A DNA stretch of 64,000 nucleotides from Acheta domesticus (Eukaryota; Arthropoda; Insecta; Orthoptera; Gryllidae): the NCBI GenBank assembly GCA_031308135.1, contig JAHLJT010008756.1, forward strand, positions 107,462,415 to 107,526,414, read 5' to 3'. Under the pieces are notes generated by a model. It was not told where the DNA came from. It saw only the letters and a program-made list of their open reading frames with translations, and did no database searches. The translations under genes were made by a program, and so were the position numbers. Shown here piece after piece: positions 11,400 through 22,369 of this stretch; within the stretch, counting starts at the first letter, position 1, and every line of letters starts with the position of its first letter.

Positions 11400-12690
11400 T
11401 GAACAAAATAACCATGTTCTAGCAATATTCTTGGACATAATCCAAGCTTTTCATAGAGATTGGCACGAGAGATTGATACCTATTTAAATTACAAGAATCA
11501 GGTTTACCCCTTTACTTTGTGAAAATAATACAAAGCTTTTGAAAAGAAAGAGTTTTCAGCAGGAATAAATTCAACTTGTTCTACATAAAAACTAATCACA
11601 GGAGGAGTACTACAAAGCAGCGCAATATCACCAACTTTGTTTAACATATTCAGAGCAGATTTCTCAACAACTCAAAACACTACAGTAGCTATTTGCTGAT
11701 GAGTGCCATAATAACCTCTAACAAATGACTAAGAACAGCTACAGAAAATTTACAAGAAGAACTAAACAAAGTAACAATATGGGGAGACAAATGGAAAATA
11801 AAATTAAACCCTAACAAATGTTTAGAGAAAATATTTACACTATGTCCAATAAATACTATTCCTAAAACCCAATAAAACTTTGATAAAACACTTGATTCGT
11901 TAAAAAAACAAATATCTTGGAATATTGATGGATGCCAGATTAACATGGAATGACCATATAAAGAACAAAGTTATACAATAAAATAGAAGAATACATAAAA
12001 TAAACCCCATAATTAACACAAAAACTGCCCTCAAAACAGAATGTAGTGTACACTTGTACACTACACATAGTATTAGTTCTTCTCATTATAATATGTATGC
12101 ATGCTCAATATGATACAACAAATATTAACATATATTCAGAATATACGTTATATTTAATATATTTTATTGAGTATATATATACATCTGTTAGCTTATAATT
12201 AGTTATAGTTTAATGATCTTAATAAAATAGATACGGTAATTGTTATACTACCAATAACATATATATATCATATTATATATATATATATATTATATATATA
12301 TCACAATGAATAAAGTGTTATAACAATTACCATGTCTGTTTTATTGAAGATCTTTAAGCTATAACTAATATATCAAATATTTTCTGTTACAAATATTAAA
12401 AAAAAAATTCCAAAATAAAATTCTACGTATATCTGTAAATGCCCCCTGGTTCATTAGAATCACTAAATTACTCTCAGAATTAAGAACAGAAACTATTCGT
12501 CAAGTAATGCTCAAACGTACACATTCCTTTTCCACAAATTTACATAATGTACCAGCAATTGATCATTACAATCTTGCTTCATCAGCAACAACATCCCAAA
12601 TCAAAAATAGATTTCCAAATGATAAATATTTAATCCAATTTGCTGACCACCCCATAAAAAAGAATAATCAACGCAAGGAATAAATAACCA
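11400..12690 (+). pseudogene. Jockey-type LINE reverse transcriptase relic
   Basis: In broken plus-strand frames, 11400-11960 gives IQAFH-like text, a degraded YADD-type box (LFADE near 11690), then LQEELNKVTIWGDKW and KLNPNKC, then LTWNDHIKNKV near 11943. The stretch 12420-12680 gives LRISVNAPWFIR and the C-terminal tail of the same polyprotein. This motif order is typical of the thumb and C-terminal part of Jockey/I-clade reverse transcriptases. Many stops and frameshifts are present. Unrelated AT-rich DNA, including a fold-back element (12190-12373), sits in the middle. Confidence 0.65.
12190..12373. mobile_element. AT-rich fold-back (MITE-like) element with AT-repeat centre
   Basis: The arms at about 12190-12250 and 12313-12373 are inverted copies with few mismatches (TTAGTTATAG.TTAA.GATCTT, then AATAAAA.AGA.A.GGTAATTGTTATA). 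They enclose a (TA)n tract at about 12256-12302. The element sits inside the LINE relic, so it is younger than that relic. Confidence 0.75.
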
Positions 12691-13190
12691 TCGTATTTGA
12701 AAAACAGCTAACGATAATGAGGAACCTAAACGGCTGTAGTTTCTGGAGAGGGGAGGTTTTGTATTCTATTATTTCAGAATAAATTGCTTGCCAACTTCCA
12801 CACATTTTAGGTCAATCTTTACTGTTGCAAGTGATTTTGAAAATATTTGTAATATAAATTACAAGAACAGAAAATTTAACCATTTTTCATTATTGATAAT
12901 AATACAGTCTTCATAAATTTAGTTCAGAAATATCTGGTTGTAATACACATTGACCATACTTTATGAAATGTTTTTTTTTACTTTTTGCTATTACCTTTTC
13001 TCCGACACCATCTTCTGACATATGAGATATTGTTGATCCATTTCTCTCCGTGAATAAAAATTCGTGCTCGCACTTAGCATTGAACTGACGATTCTGATCA
13101 GTAAAGTGAAAGGACAGCTTGACCGACGGGGATTACGCCAACTTTCCTCGTTCTTGTGGGGCGCTGTGCGGCGTGGGGCCCCAAGAAGGG
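12691..13190. other. unassigned AT-rich DNA
   Basis: No coding potential or repeat family was recognised. Confidence 0.35.
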
Positions 13191-13194
13191 GCTC

Positions 13195-13515
13195 AAATGG
13201 GGCGCTTGTGCACCTCTGGTGTAGTGCATGTAAGTGTGAGTGTAAGGGATGAGGATAGGACAAGGAAAAAGAAGTAAAGGTCGTGCGCGGTCTGTGTCCC
13301 GTTCGTTAGGGTACTGCTCCGGCATTCGCCTTGTGTTGATCCGAGAAACCACGGAAAATTACCGATCAGAGTAGCCGGACGCTGGAATACTCCAGACAGC
13401 GACTGAAATCGACCTTGCTATGTAGCTAGAGCTGAAAATCCTGCCACAGTTGGGACTCGAATACCAGACCTACCGGTCAGAGAAACCGCTGACATCGGTT
13501 GATGCCCTCAGCCAC
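13195..13515 (-). repeat. SINE-A copy with tRNA-like head
   Basis: On the minus strand the head near 13450-13510 contains a B-box-like GGTATTCGAGTCCC (13452-13465). It is followed downstream (to lower coordinates) by the SINE-A body, matching 55560-55795 and 3650-3790. The 3' tail is not preserved. Confidence 0.65.
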
Positions 13516-13539
13516 CTATGCCGGTATGCAGGAGGCAAT

Positions 13540-13880
13540 ACCAGTGGTAAGCAGCGCCTGCGAGAGGTGCCGGCCGTCGGCTGAAGCAGTCGCCCTGCTG
13601 CCGCTGGCAGAGCTGGTAACGGCAACGGACGCAGGGGTGATAGCAGCGGCGCGGCGCAGCGGTGGCGGAGGCGACGTGAGTTTTCGGCGCGATCTGCTCC
13701 CTAAATCAAGGCGGCTGTGGGCCATTTGCATACATATTGCGCTGCAGGCACCTCCGCCGGCCCGGCCACAGCCGCCGCTCGGACCCTCCCCCCTCCCGGC
13801 TGTCAGCGCTGGGAGATGACTGTCATCGGGCGCAGATGCGCGGATCCTTCGGCCGAGTTCCTAGGGGCGATCAAGCGCGA
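13540..13880. other. GC-rich, CpG-rich block
   Basis: This is the third abrupt GC-rich island, again beside a SINE-A copy. A frame stays open for 106 codons (13499-13819, plus) with an Ala/Pro-rich, low-information product. It could be a CpG-island promoter or an untranslated first exon; nothing proves either. Confidence 0.35.
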
Positions 13881-14895
13881 TTAGAGCGATAAGGCCGATG
13901 ATGCGCTGCGCTTCGGGCGAATTTTGGTTTCTTTGTTTCCCAAGATACCAACGTAAATAAATGCCTTTATTGTCTTGTGTTCTTTGAAATGATTTGAATA
14001 ATTTGAACGATTTGTTTCTTCGAGCGTCTAAATTGTATTCTCAAATGATGGTAGGGGAGAAGTGGTCAAATTGAATGCACAAAAAAATCTTGACCTTCAT
14101 TTATTGATTTATTTATTGAATTAATAACAGTTGAAAGAAGAAATAAACGTAATACATTTTTTCTCAAGAAAATAACAAATAAATGTTTTTGAAAGTATTA
14201 ATAATTTTCTATTACTTCATATTTTTTCAATTAGAATATAATATAATGTTGACACAAAAATTTAAAAAAAAATAGTGGTGCTACAGAATAGCACAGAATT
14301 TCCCGTATCACTTTTCTATTTCCTTTCGTCCTCGTCTAGTGATTCGGACATGCCATACATTCTTGCCACCTGCCATATATCGCCGCCTAAAGTAAATTTT
14401 TTTGACATTATTCTTAATTTGCCGGTTGAAATGCTAACATATGGACAGATAAATGACCTTTCGTTCAGTGAATATATAATGCATGTTCTATACCTCGCAA
14501 CACGGACAAAAATAAAGATTACCAAATATGTTTTGAATAATTTCTAAGTCTAATTGGTAAGCACCAACTCTTCTAAATAAAACATCTTTATCTTATCATT
14601 GCCACATTCTCATAGTTCACCAACAATGTAGTTTTCAAATATCCCATGCGGCATTGTTGCGCAAATTTCAATAAAGCTTTGCAGATTGCTTGATCGAAAA
14701 TACATCATACATTGAGAATACAAATTGTAAATTGTAAATTTAACAAACATTTTTTTATAAATTATTCTAAAATACAATTTTTGTTCGACGAATTAATCTC
14801 GTCGAATCGTATTTGCTTTATAATCGTCTTAAATATAAAGAACAATAATGCGCGACTTACTTCGACGTCCAATTACTCCACAAATACGCATATTT
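13881..14895. other. unassigned AT-rich DNA with one Helitron-like end
   Basis: At 14272-14300 the minus strand carries a degraded version of the GTGC...GCACCACTA end described among the findings. Nothing else was recognised. Confidence 0.35.
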
Positions 14896-14899
14896 TGAA

Positions 14900-16205
14900 A
14901 AAATTCAACATGACCATATTTGAAGATTTTGTTTTGAAAAGCATTATTTCATTGAGAAAAACACAATTGCATCTTCACAATTGTAGTTGTAGGAAGAGGC
15001 CGAACATTTTTTATTTTTTAAAATTTTTGCAAAATCAGGCATTTCAACGAATATGAAACCTGCACCACTCTCTTAAGCTTCCATATGCTAATATCTCCAT
15101 TTAATAAAAAAAAGTTGGGCGATTTTTAAGAAACAAAAATGGTTTAAAGAAAATAAAATTGCCTATGTTTGACACAAAATTTCGCAAAAAATACTCATGA
15201 TTTTGAAAAATTGAACATGACTTTATTTGAAGATCTGTGTTTATGAACACATTTCATTAAGAAACAAAATGTACCTTCATAATTGTAATTACAGTTTTGG
15301 CGTTTGAGCGTTTCTGAAAGGGTGGAATTTTCAGCTAGTTTTCACAGAAAAAGTTGAGTTCTCGAAAAACTTTGACATTATTTAAAGCACATGTACTCGT
15401 AAATATCATAATGTGAAAAAATTGCTGCTAATTCACGTCGGTAAATATTACCGACGTGAGAGACAAAAAAAATATTTTTTGTAATTTTGAAAAAAACAAA
15501 AGAATAGAGGAATATGTCGTTTTTGTCATCTGATAGAGTACATTTAGTGCTTTCACTACTAAAAGCTTAAAGAAAGAATTTGGAACCGTTTTCGAGAAAA
15601 TCTTGTTTTTGTATTTTATTATGTAGCGCATATAGCACGCAATATTGTGCGAAATTTTCAAAAAAATGTACCTAACCTTAATGAAAGAACTCACTTTGGA
15701 GAACAAATTTTAAATGTAGGAAAAATATCTTCAATTTTGTAGTTGTATGAAGACGCCGAAAAAGTTTTGAAGTTTTGCAATTTTCGAAAGATCAGAGCTT
15801 TTAGCTAACATAATATCTATCTCTTAAATGACTTTCAAAATATCTAACAACAAAATGTAGTCAAAATTGTTGGCGCTATTTTTTTGAAAATTTTGAAAAT
15901 GTCCCAGGGACACTTCATGTAAAGTACCACCCGCCCCCCAAAAAAATATCAGTTTCAAATTCAAGGGGCAACGAGATCTGTCAGGTCGATCGGGGAATAA
16001 CAATTTTGGGGAATATCGGGATTCTGGCTGCACCACATGTTAAGATCTTTTATCTTAATTTAGCAACTGGAGTATTCGTTATCAGGGCCCGGTAATGAAA
16101 TTTTTTCTGTCGAAAACCTACCGGTTTTTCGTGCAGCAACATACAGAACTTTCCCTATACTACGTATATACTCCGTATATACGTACCTGTACGTGAATGT
16201 AAAAA
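14900..16205 (-). repeat. R1 dispersed repeat, long copy
   Basis: This is an AT-rich body with internally similar sub-blocks ('tttgaaaatttt', 'ggagccgtttt', 'gaagacgccgaaaa'), then 'catgtaaagtacc', 'gattctggctgcacc' and 'tcagggcccggtaatgaaa'. It ends at the terminal palindrome at 16147-16200. It has no coding capacity; open frames inside it are repeat-derived. Confidence 0.7.
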
Positions 16206-18239
16206 CACGATTTTTGTTGTAAAGAGGTGAGAGTAGTGTGAGGGAGTTAAGAAATCTTTGAAAAATCTTATTTGAATGTCAGATTCAGAGCTGATTTACT
16301 CATACATATGTAATTTCATTTTAGGGAACTTTTCAGCCCATTTTACAGAGGAACTCTTTGGAGTCACATTTTTCTTTTAATCATAAATTTAACATTTCCT
16401 TTTTCTTTGAAAGTTGAAATATTTTCAGAATTTTATATTTCTTCTACCGATTTTATTTCAATAGTTTTTGATAATCTGATAATAATGAAAATGGCGCGTT
16501 CATCCAGCATTTTTCCTTATTAATTCGAATAAAATTACTGACCTTTTTTCCTCAACGAATATTTGAAAAGTTTATATAATATTTCTCTCCCGATTACTAA
16601 TTTCCTGTTTGGAATATTATTGTAACAGAAGATATATTGATTTTGTAGAAATATTTTCCCACAAAATATCAGCCGCACACATGCTATTCTTTTTCAAAAA
16701 TAATATGTTTATTACCTCATTTCCATAGGAGTATTAAACTTGCTCCGAATATTCTTTTTAACCGAAGAGCGGCGTCCAGAGAATCAACTCCGTCTGGAGA
16801 AAGAGTCCCTTTAGATTCACCGTTTCAAATTATTCTTTCAAGAGGCGCTGAAGAGCGTCTCGTCCAGGGCTCTCGCAGTTTCCGAGATTTGCGTATGAAT
16901 CACGGCCGTAACGAGGTATTTCGTTCCGACTCCCCTGCCCCGACGATGTTAAGTAGGGGAGAAAGCACAAAGGGAGCAGATTGCTGCAAACAGAACCATA
17001 CTCAAGTCGACGATTCCGTTGAGAGAGTCGGCGAGTTAAAATGAAAAACGGCGACATTATGTAGACGTCTTAAGAGTTTCCAATAATGGCAGTAATTTAT
17101 CCTCGCTGGTGCCCGGAACAAGCCCTCGTTTATTTGCTGCAGCGAAAATTGATTTTGCGTTGAAGACCAAGAATGAGAGGGCAGGCAGGATTTGCCCTTC
17201 CAGCAGGAAACATCGAGAATCCTTTGAGACAATGTGTTTTTTGGAGTAGTGTCACTGATAGAGACGACATTTAATTCAGTTTGGAATGTGGCTTTGACTA
17301 AATTGTTTTATTTATTTAATATTCATAATATCCTGTGTGCGTAAAATAATATGATGTTGACACAAACCTTTATGAATAATTACAGGATGCTATGAGAAGT
17401 AAGTGATAATTGAAATTTGAGGATTCTCTTTTCTCTGAGTGGCGCAAGTTGCACAACATCAATTCGTCAGCGAGTGTTTCTATGAAACTTCATTGAAATA
17501 AATTGTGTTTCCTCACTTCAGAAAAATGAAATGAATTTATTGTGACCTGGCATGTTCCATCTCTTGCTAACAATTTTTCAAAAATATTGTTTTCATTTTT
17601 TTAATTATTCTTACAACCACGTTAGATTCAATAACGATTTCTTTGATAATCTTGAGATTCTTTGAAGTATAGCTCATCATACACATCGGCCATTTGTCGT
17701 CAAAAAGTTCCTGATATCTCAAGGAAATTAGTGAAACAGGGGTTGGTTTCCAGGGGAGGCAAGGGAGGCCAGGCCTCCCCACAAAATTGATTAACAACAT
17801 TATAAGGAGCACATTTTTAACTTAAAATTTGTTAAAATTAAATTTGTCTAAAATTGACATAAATGTTTACGGCTGGCGGATAAACATTTAAAAGAAGTAT
17901 TTTCTTGCTGCAAACATAGCGTTACAACTCAAGATGGTAACCAAAGAGTTCTATGCTTTACACATAGAGATCACCACAAAGTACTAGCACTGCTTCTGTC
18001 AGCAGGATACGGATACCGGCAACCCAAGCTGACGCGCACCTACCCTGTTGCCGTGACAATGTCCCTCGACCAACTATGAAAAGAGTATTTTCGTTTTCTC
18101 TAGCTTCGGAGTTGAATTGGCACGGAGACTCTCGCGCGTCTTGCCTCCTCCTATGGATGCGTGTTGCTATCACAGTGGATTCTCTGCCATTGTGTATCAA
18201 ACCCAGTATTTCAGTGAATACAATAACATCTTTATAATA
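16206..18239. other. unassigned DNA
   Basis: The stretch 16740-17240 is less AT-rich than its neighbours and open on the minus strand for 75-76 codons in two frames (16830-17057 and 17002-17232), without a recognisable domain. The rest is AT-rich and unassigned. Confidence 0.3.
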
Positions 18240-18672
18240 GGTAATGGGCTTCCTCAGAAGTTAGTTTGCCCACAACTACGGCGGCAATAGCTACTACAGG
18301 CATTGGTTGCTTCGTCCACACAACCAAATGTGGTCAGCAAAGTCTATCTTCAATTGCTTTCTCATACAACTGGAGCAACACATTATTTCTTAATGTAGAC
18401 TCATCTGGTACTGCTGTGTCGCAATGTTCTTGAAATTAAAATCAGTACTGGGTTTCTAAGAGTAGCAAGTGGTACGTTGGCAGCAATGAAAGCTTCACAG
18501 GAACGGAAGTTAAATATTTGAGCTTTACGTTCAGTAGAACAGCCCAGCTTTGATGATAAGAAACTCTGCTTTTTTGAGATTTATTCCTTACAGCATTTGT
18601 GGAATGAGATGCTAATTGTTGATGTTGCACCAAGTGAGAACGTTTTCCTGCTGGTATGCATTTATTAAATGT
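18240..18672 (-). pseudogene. hAT / CGGBP1-like transposase relic
   Basis: On the minus strand, in two to three shifted frames, the order is PAGKRSHLVQHQQLASH (end of a BED-type zinc finger), then CEAFIAANVPLATLRNP, then VPDESTLRNN, then CVDEATNA. This order (KRS.VVQH zinc finger, AF..A..PL..LRNP, PDESTLRKN, DETTD) is that of hAT-derived transposases related to CGGBP1. Stops and frameshifts show it is dead. An R1 copy begins at its right border. Confidence 0.6.
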
Positions 18673-19990
18673 AACAAGAGTAAATATTAATGACTTGAGA
18701 GTCAAGTCAACAAAATTACATTTTTGTAATTTTTGAAAAAAAAAAAGAAAAGAGTAATATGGAGTTTATGCCATCTGATCAAGTACACTCATCTCTATCA
18801 CTACCAAAAGTTTAACAAAAAATATGGAGCCGTTTTTGAGAAAATCTTGTATTTGTATTTTTTTAATTGCACCTATTGTATGCTATATTGCGCGAAAACT
18901 ACTAAACTTTTCAAGAAATTGTGCACTACTTTAAAAAAACTGACTATGGAAAACAAATTTTAGTTTAGGCGCTAGTGTTGTTCACATACACCGGAGAGAC
19001 AGGCGGACACACGGACTGACGGACGGACAGTCGGACCGGCGGAAAGGACGTTTTGCTTTAAATTGTTTTTTCGGTATCAAGGACTTACAAAACAGGAAGT
19101 ATGGCTACACCACGTGTTAGAGGACTATTACTTTCCCGTATACGTACGTATAAACAGAGTATAGGGTCCCCTTATACTGAAAAGTGTATTTTTTTTCAAA
19201 ATGTCCCTCCGTCCGTCCGTCCGTCCATCTGTGCGTCCGTCAGTCTGTGAACAACACTAGCGCTTAAACCATACGTGCGATTTCTTCCAAAATGGATATT
19301 CCCCTGTCAATCTGCTTCCACTGAAGGCGCCGTGATTTTGAAAATCTTTCTTCAAAATTTGAGGGTACTTTGCATGAAGCCTCCCGGACATTTTCAACAT
19401 TTTTTCAAAAACGGCTCCAAATTTTTTTCTTTAACTTTCTTGTAAGAATAGGGTTAATTACACTTTTTAAGGTGGCATTGGTCCGATTTTCACGGTTAAC
19501 CCTAAATTTTTGAAAATTTTAGTATTTTTTTGCAATATTGCGCGATGTGTTTACAATTTAAAAAATTTGCGAAAACAAGATTTTCTCAAAAAAGGATCCA
19601 AATTTGTTCTTTAAATTTTTCGTAGGGAATGTACTATGTACTATGAGATGACAATGTACTCTATGAGATGACATAAACGCCATATTGCTCTATTCGTTTG
19701 TTTTGTTTTCACGTCTTTGAATTGTCTCTCACGTCATTTATATTGACAATAACGGCCATTTGTTCACATTATTATGTTAATGAATACATGTGCTTTAAAT
19801 AATGACAAGTAAATTTTCTCGAAAACTCAACAGTTTTCAAAACTAGCTCCAAATCCCGCATTTTCAGAAACGCTCAAACGCTGTTTTCTCATAAATGTCT
19901 CCAAATGTTTTCTTCAAAATTAAAAATCCAAAGAATCAATATTTTCCTCTGACAAACAGCATATTTTCATATCGGATTAATGTAAAATCG
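18673..19990. repeat. R1 repeat, two half-copies arranged head to head
   Basis: The left half runs from the 'gacttgagagtcaagtcaac' block to a GACG microsatellite (about 19005-19035) and 'ggctacaccacgtgttagagga'. A degenerate palindrome follows at 19130-19166. The right half then runs in the opposite sense, with CCGTCCGTCC at 19208 and 'cttaaaccatacgtgcg'. The two halves are inverted relative to one another around the palindrome. Confidence 0.65.
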
Positions 19991-20066
19991 GATTAATGTA
20001 GTCTTCCTTGTCTGTGTTAGACTCCGATCTAAATCCGCAGTTTTTTTTTTCAATGAGGTCTTTTTG

Positions 20067-21056
20067 CTAGACTTTATTGCTGGAGAGAAAAACGCTTCGA
20101 ATCCAACCAACTGCTACACTCAGCGTCGTGTGTACCACTTGCAACCAAACGCGTCCTCTCAGTTGCTCAAACAGAAACGCGATTGCTGCCAGGACCAGAC
20201 CGCCGCCATACAGAAGCAAAGGCCCTATCAGCTGATCCAGTGTCAATTTTGCAGGATCAACTTCTTTAAAGGCTGTGGTATCTCGCTGCCCATCGATATC
20301 CAAACTGTACTGAAGCTTATCATCCCAATATTTAAATAATCCTGCCTGCGATACGCGAAGGATGAGAGTGTTGAGGACATGGAGTAGCAAGTGATTGCGG
20401 CGAACCGGGTAAGCTTCGTAACTGAATGAGCGAAACGGCTCTTTGACCTTATGTAGCATTATACGTCCGTTTTCAGTGTATTTTCTGTATCGAGATATGA
20501 TGGTGAATATATTTTTGTCCATAAAAGTTGCAGCTTTCCCTGTCTGGACTATATCTTTAATGCATTCATCTCTAGCAGGTACGTCAGTAATCACTCTGAT
20601 GTCATGTGTAAGTTTGCCCAAGTGATCCTCGGTACCATTAATATCAATCAAGTAGTCGAAAGTGACGTAAAGACGATCAGTCAAATCCACTGCATCTTTG
20701 ATGGTGTCTAGTTCCTTGAAATGTCGGGGCACTGAAAGAAAACTCAGCAAAAGACCCGTGTACGAGTTTCCGACGATGATGTGTAACACGATAACGCACA
20801 TGGCTACCATTCGCTGCGAGGTCAAAGTCATGGCGTTCGTCACGGTACCTCCAGTTAGGGTCATTTCCATAACATCGAAAGCGGCGACGACTGTGCTGGG
20901 GATTTGGATGAGACGCCTTCGCACCAGCGTCCACGCAACCACCAAGAACCCCAGCGTGGCCACAAACGAGCACCAAGTGGTCCAATGGAAGGGCAGGACG
21001 AGCACCAATCCAAAGGGAATGAGTTGGGCGCGCCGCACCACTAGGTAATCGTCGGA
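20067..21056 (-). CDS. ionotropic receptor gene A, 3' exon (ion channel and second lobe)
   Basis: This is the last exon of a divergent insect ionotropic receptor, a ligand-gated cation channel of chemosensory neurons related to ionotropic glutamate receptors. It encodes about 330 residues from the acceptor (CAG at 21057-21059) to the stop at 20067. It opens with SDDYLVVRRAQLIPFGL, the conserved lead into the first membrane helix (LVLVLPFHW onward). The second helix carries NSYTGLLLSFLSVP, corresponding to the SYxxxLxSxLTVP signature of the family. The second ligand-binding lobe follows, and a last helix is near GPLLLYGGGLVLAAIAFL. The frame is intact. It joins in phase 0 to the exon at 25076-25798 across a 4.0-kb intron. 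It is clearly similar to gene B (50311-51240) but has a longer C-terminus. Confidence 0.88.
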   Translation of the reverse strand, partial: SDDYLVVRRAQLIPFGLVLVLPFHWTTWCSFVATLGFLVVAWTLVRRRLIQIPSTVVAAFDVMEMTLTGGTVTNAMTLTSQRMVAMCVIVLHIIVGNSYTGLLLSFLSVPRHFKELDTIKDAVDLTDRLYVTFDYLIDINGTEDHLGKLTHDIRVITDVPARDECIKDIVQTGKAATFMDKNIFTIISRYRKYTENGRIMLHKVKEPFRSFSYEAYPVRRNHLLLHVLNTLILRVSQAGLFKYWDDKLQYSLDIDGQRDTTAFKEVDPAKLTLDQLIGPLLLYGGGLVLAAIAFLFEQLRGRVWLQVVHTTLSVAVGWIRSVFLSSNKV

Positions 21057-21603
21057 CTGCGAACAGAAATCGGCATAAATAACTCAAATTCCCCAACAAC
21101 GGAAAAATTGTTATTGAAGAGAGAAGGAGAAAAGTTGACCAATTAGCCAAAGAATCTGCAAACTTGATTTCAGAGAGAGGAGGGATGCAGACTCACTGCT
21201 TCATTCAAGGAGTCTATTACACTGCATTAAGTCTTAACGAACGTCTTCTGAATATTCTGTAAATCGAATATGGTTCGCAAACTTTCCAGTACCCACCGAC
21301 AGTTTTCGAAGGATTTGTCTTAAGTGAGGAAAGTTAGTAAGTGCAGTTTACCCTGAAGTAACACGATCTAGCGTTATATGCTTCTTTAGAAAGTAATTAA
21401 TATTTTTATTCCTACCCTAACAAATTTCAAAATGTTTAATTCTGTAACTTTGTGTCTGTGAAATGAAACACTACATCTTACACGACTTATATCCCAACGT
21501 ACAGAGAGTACGTAGTACGCAATGTATTCCAGAGCACGATAGGGCATGTGTATTTAATTAAAACACAATGCCCTCTGTGCTTCCGGTAAATGGTGTCTTG
21601 GAA

Positions 21604-21664
21604 CCAGAGGAAAAAGGCGTCTTTTCGTGACCCCTTGTCACGAGAAGACGCCTTTTTCCTCTGG
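21604..21664. repeat. near-perfect 27-bp hairpin
   Basis: The left arm (21604-21630) and right arm (21638-21664) are complementary at 26 of 27 positions, and the odd one forms a G-U pair. The loop is 7 nt (CCCCTTG). A GGAA/TTCC extension follows after a small bulge. It lies inside an intron of IR gene A. It is compact enough to be a small-RNA precursor or the remains of a fold-back element. Confidence 0.85.
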
Positions 21665-22369
21665 TAATTCCTCGATAATTTGAACCCCATTCCTTTCTTA
21701 AGCATTCAATTATTCTGATAAATTGTATCCGGAAATTGTGTTCCCCATTCCACACCCAGATGGAGTGTTGAAGACTCCGATAACTGACGCCTGCCCCTTT
21801 AACCTCTATATAATTATGAAAGTCACTTCGGGCCTCCCAGCCTTCGTGATATCAAGAGCCCCCTAGTTTGGAACGCTCGCCTCCTTTGATAAGGGCTACC
21901 CACAGCGCGCTTGCGTCAATGGCGATACTAAGCGTCTACCCCTCCACCATGTATCTGGAAACAGGAGAGGGGATGAAATGCATGTATGCCTAATTTGTAA
22001 GAAAGCTTTTTAACTTGTTCATTACCATTTTAGACTTCATACTAGAAATTTGTTTAACTTTGTATATGTTCACTTCTGCAACAAAACTCAGTGTATTCTC
22101 ATTCTCTGAGTTTCATTTCACCCAGTTGGAGAAACAGTCGGCTTGTTTTTTTATTACTCATCGATATATTTGCCATCGATATACTTGCCATCGATATTTT
22201 ACTCAGGTCTAATGCACTAGTTATTGATTTGCTTTCTTGGCACTGTTCAAAGTTCATGGTAGTGAATGTTCAGAAACATCATCAAGAAAATCATGTAAAA
22301 GATGTACCACCCACTTAATTCTATACAATAAATCTCTGTAGAACAGAAGGCTCAGGCACTGGTATCATA

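Noticed and set aside
20677..21150. 157-codon minus-strand frame beside the gene A channel exon
   Set aside because: It is a shifted-frame shadow of the receptor exon.
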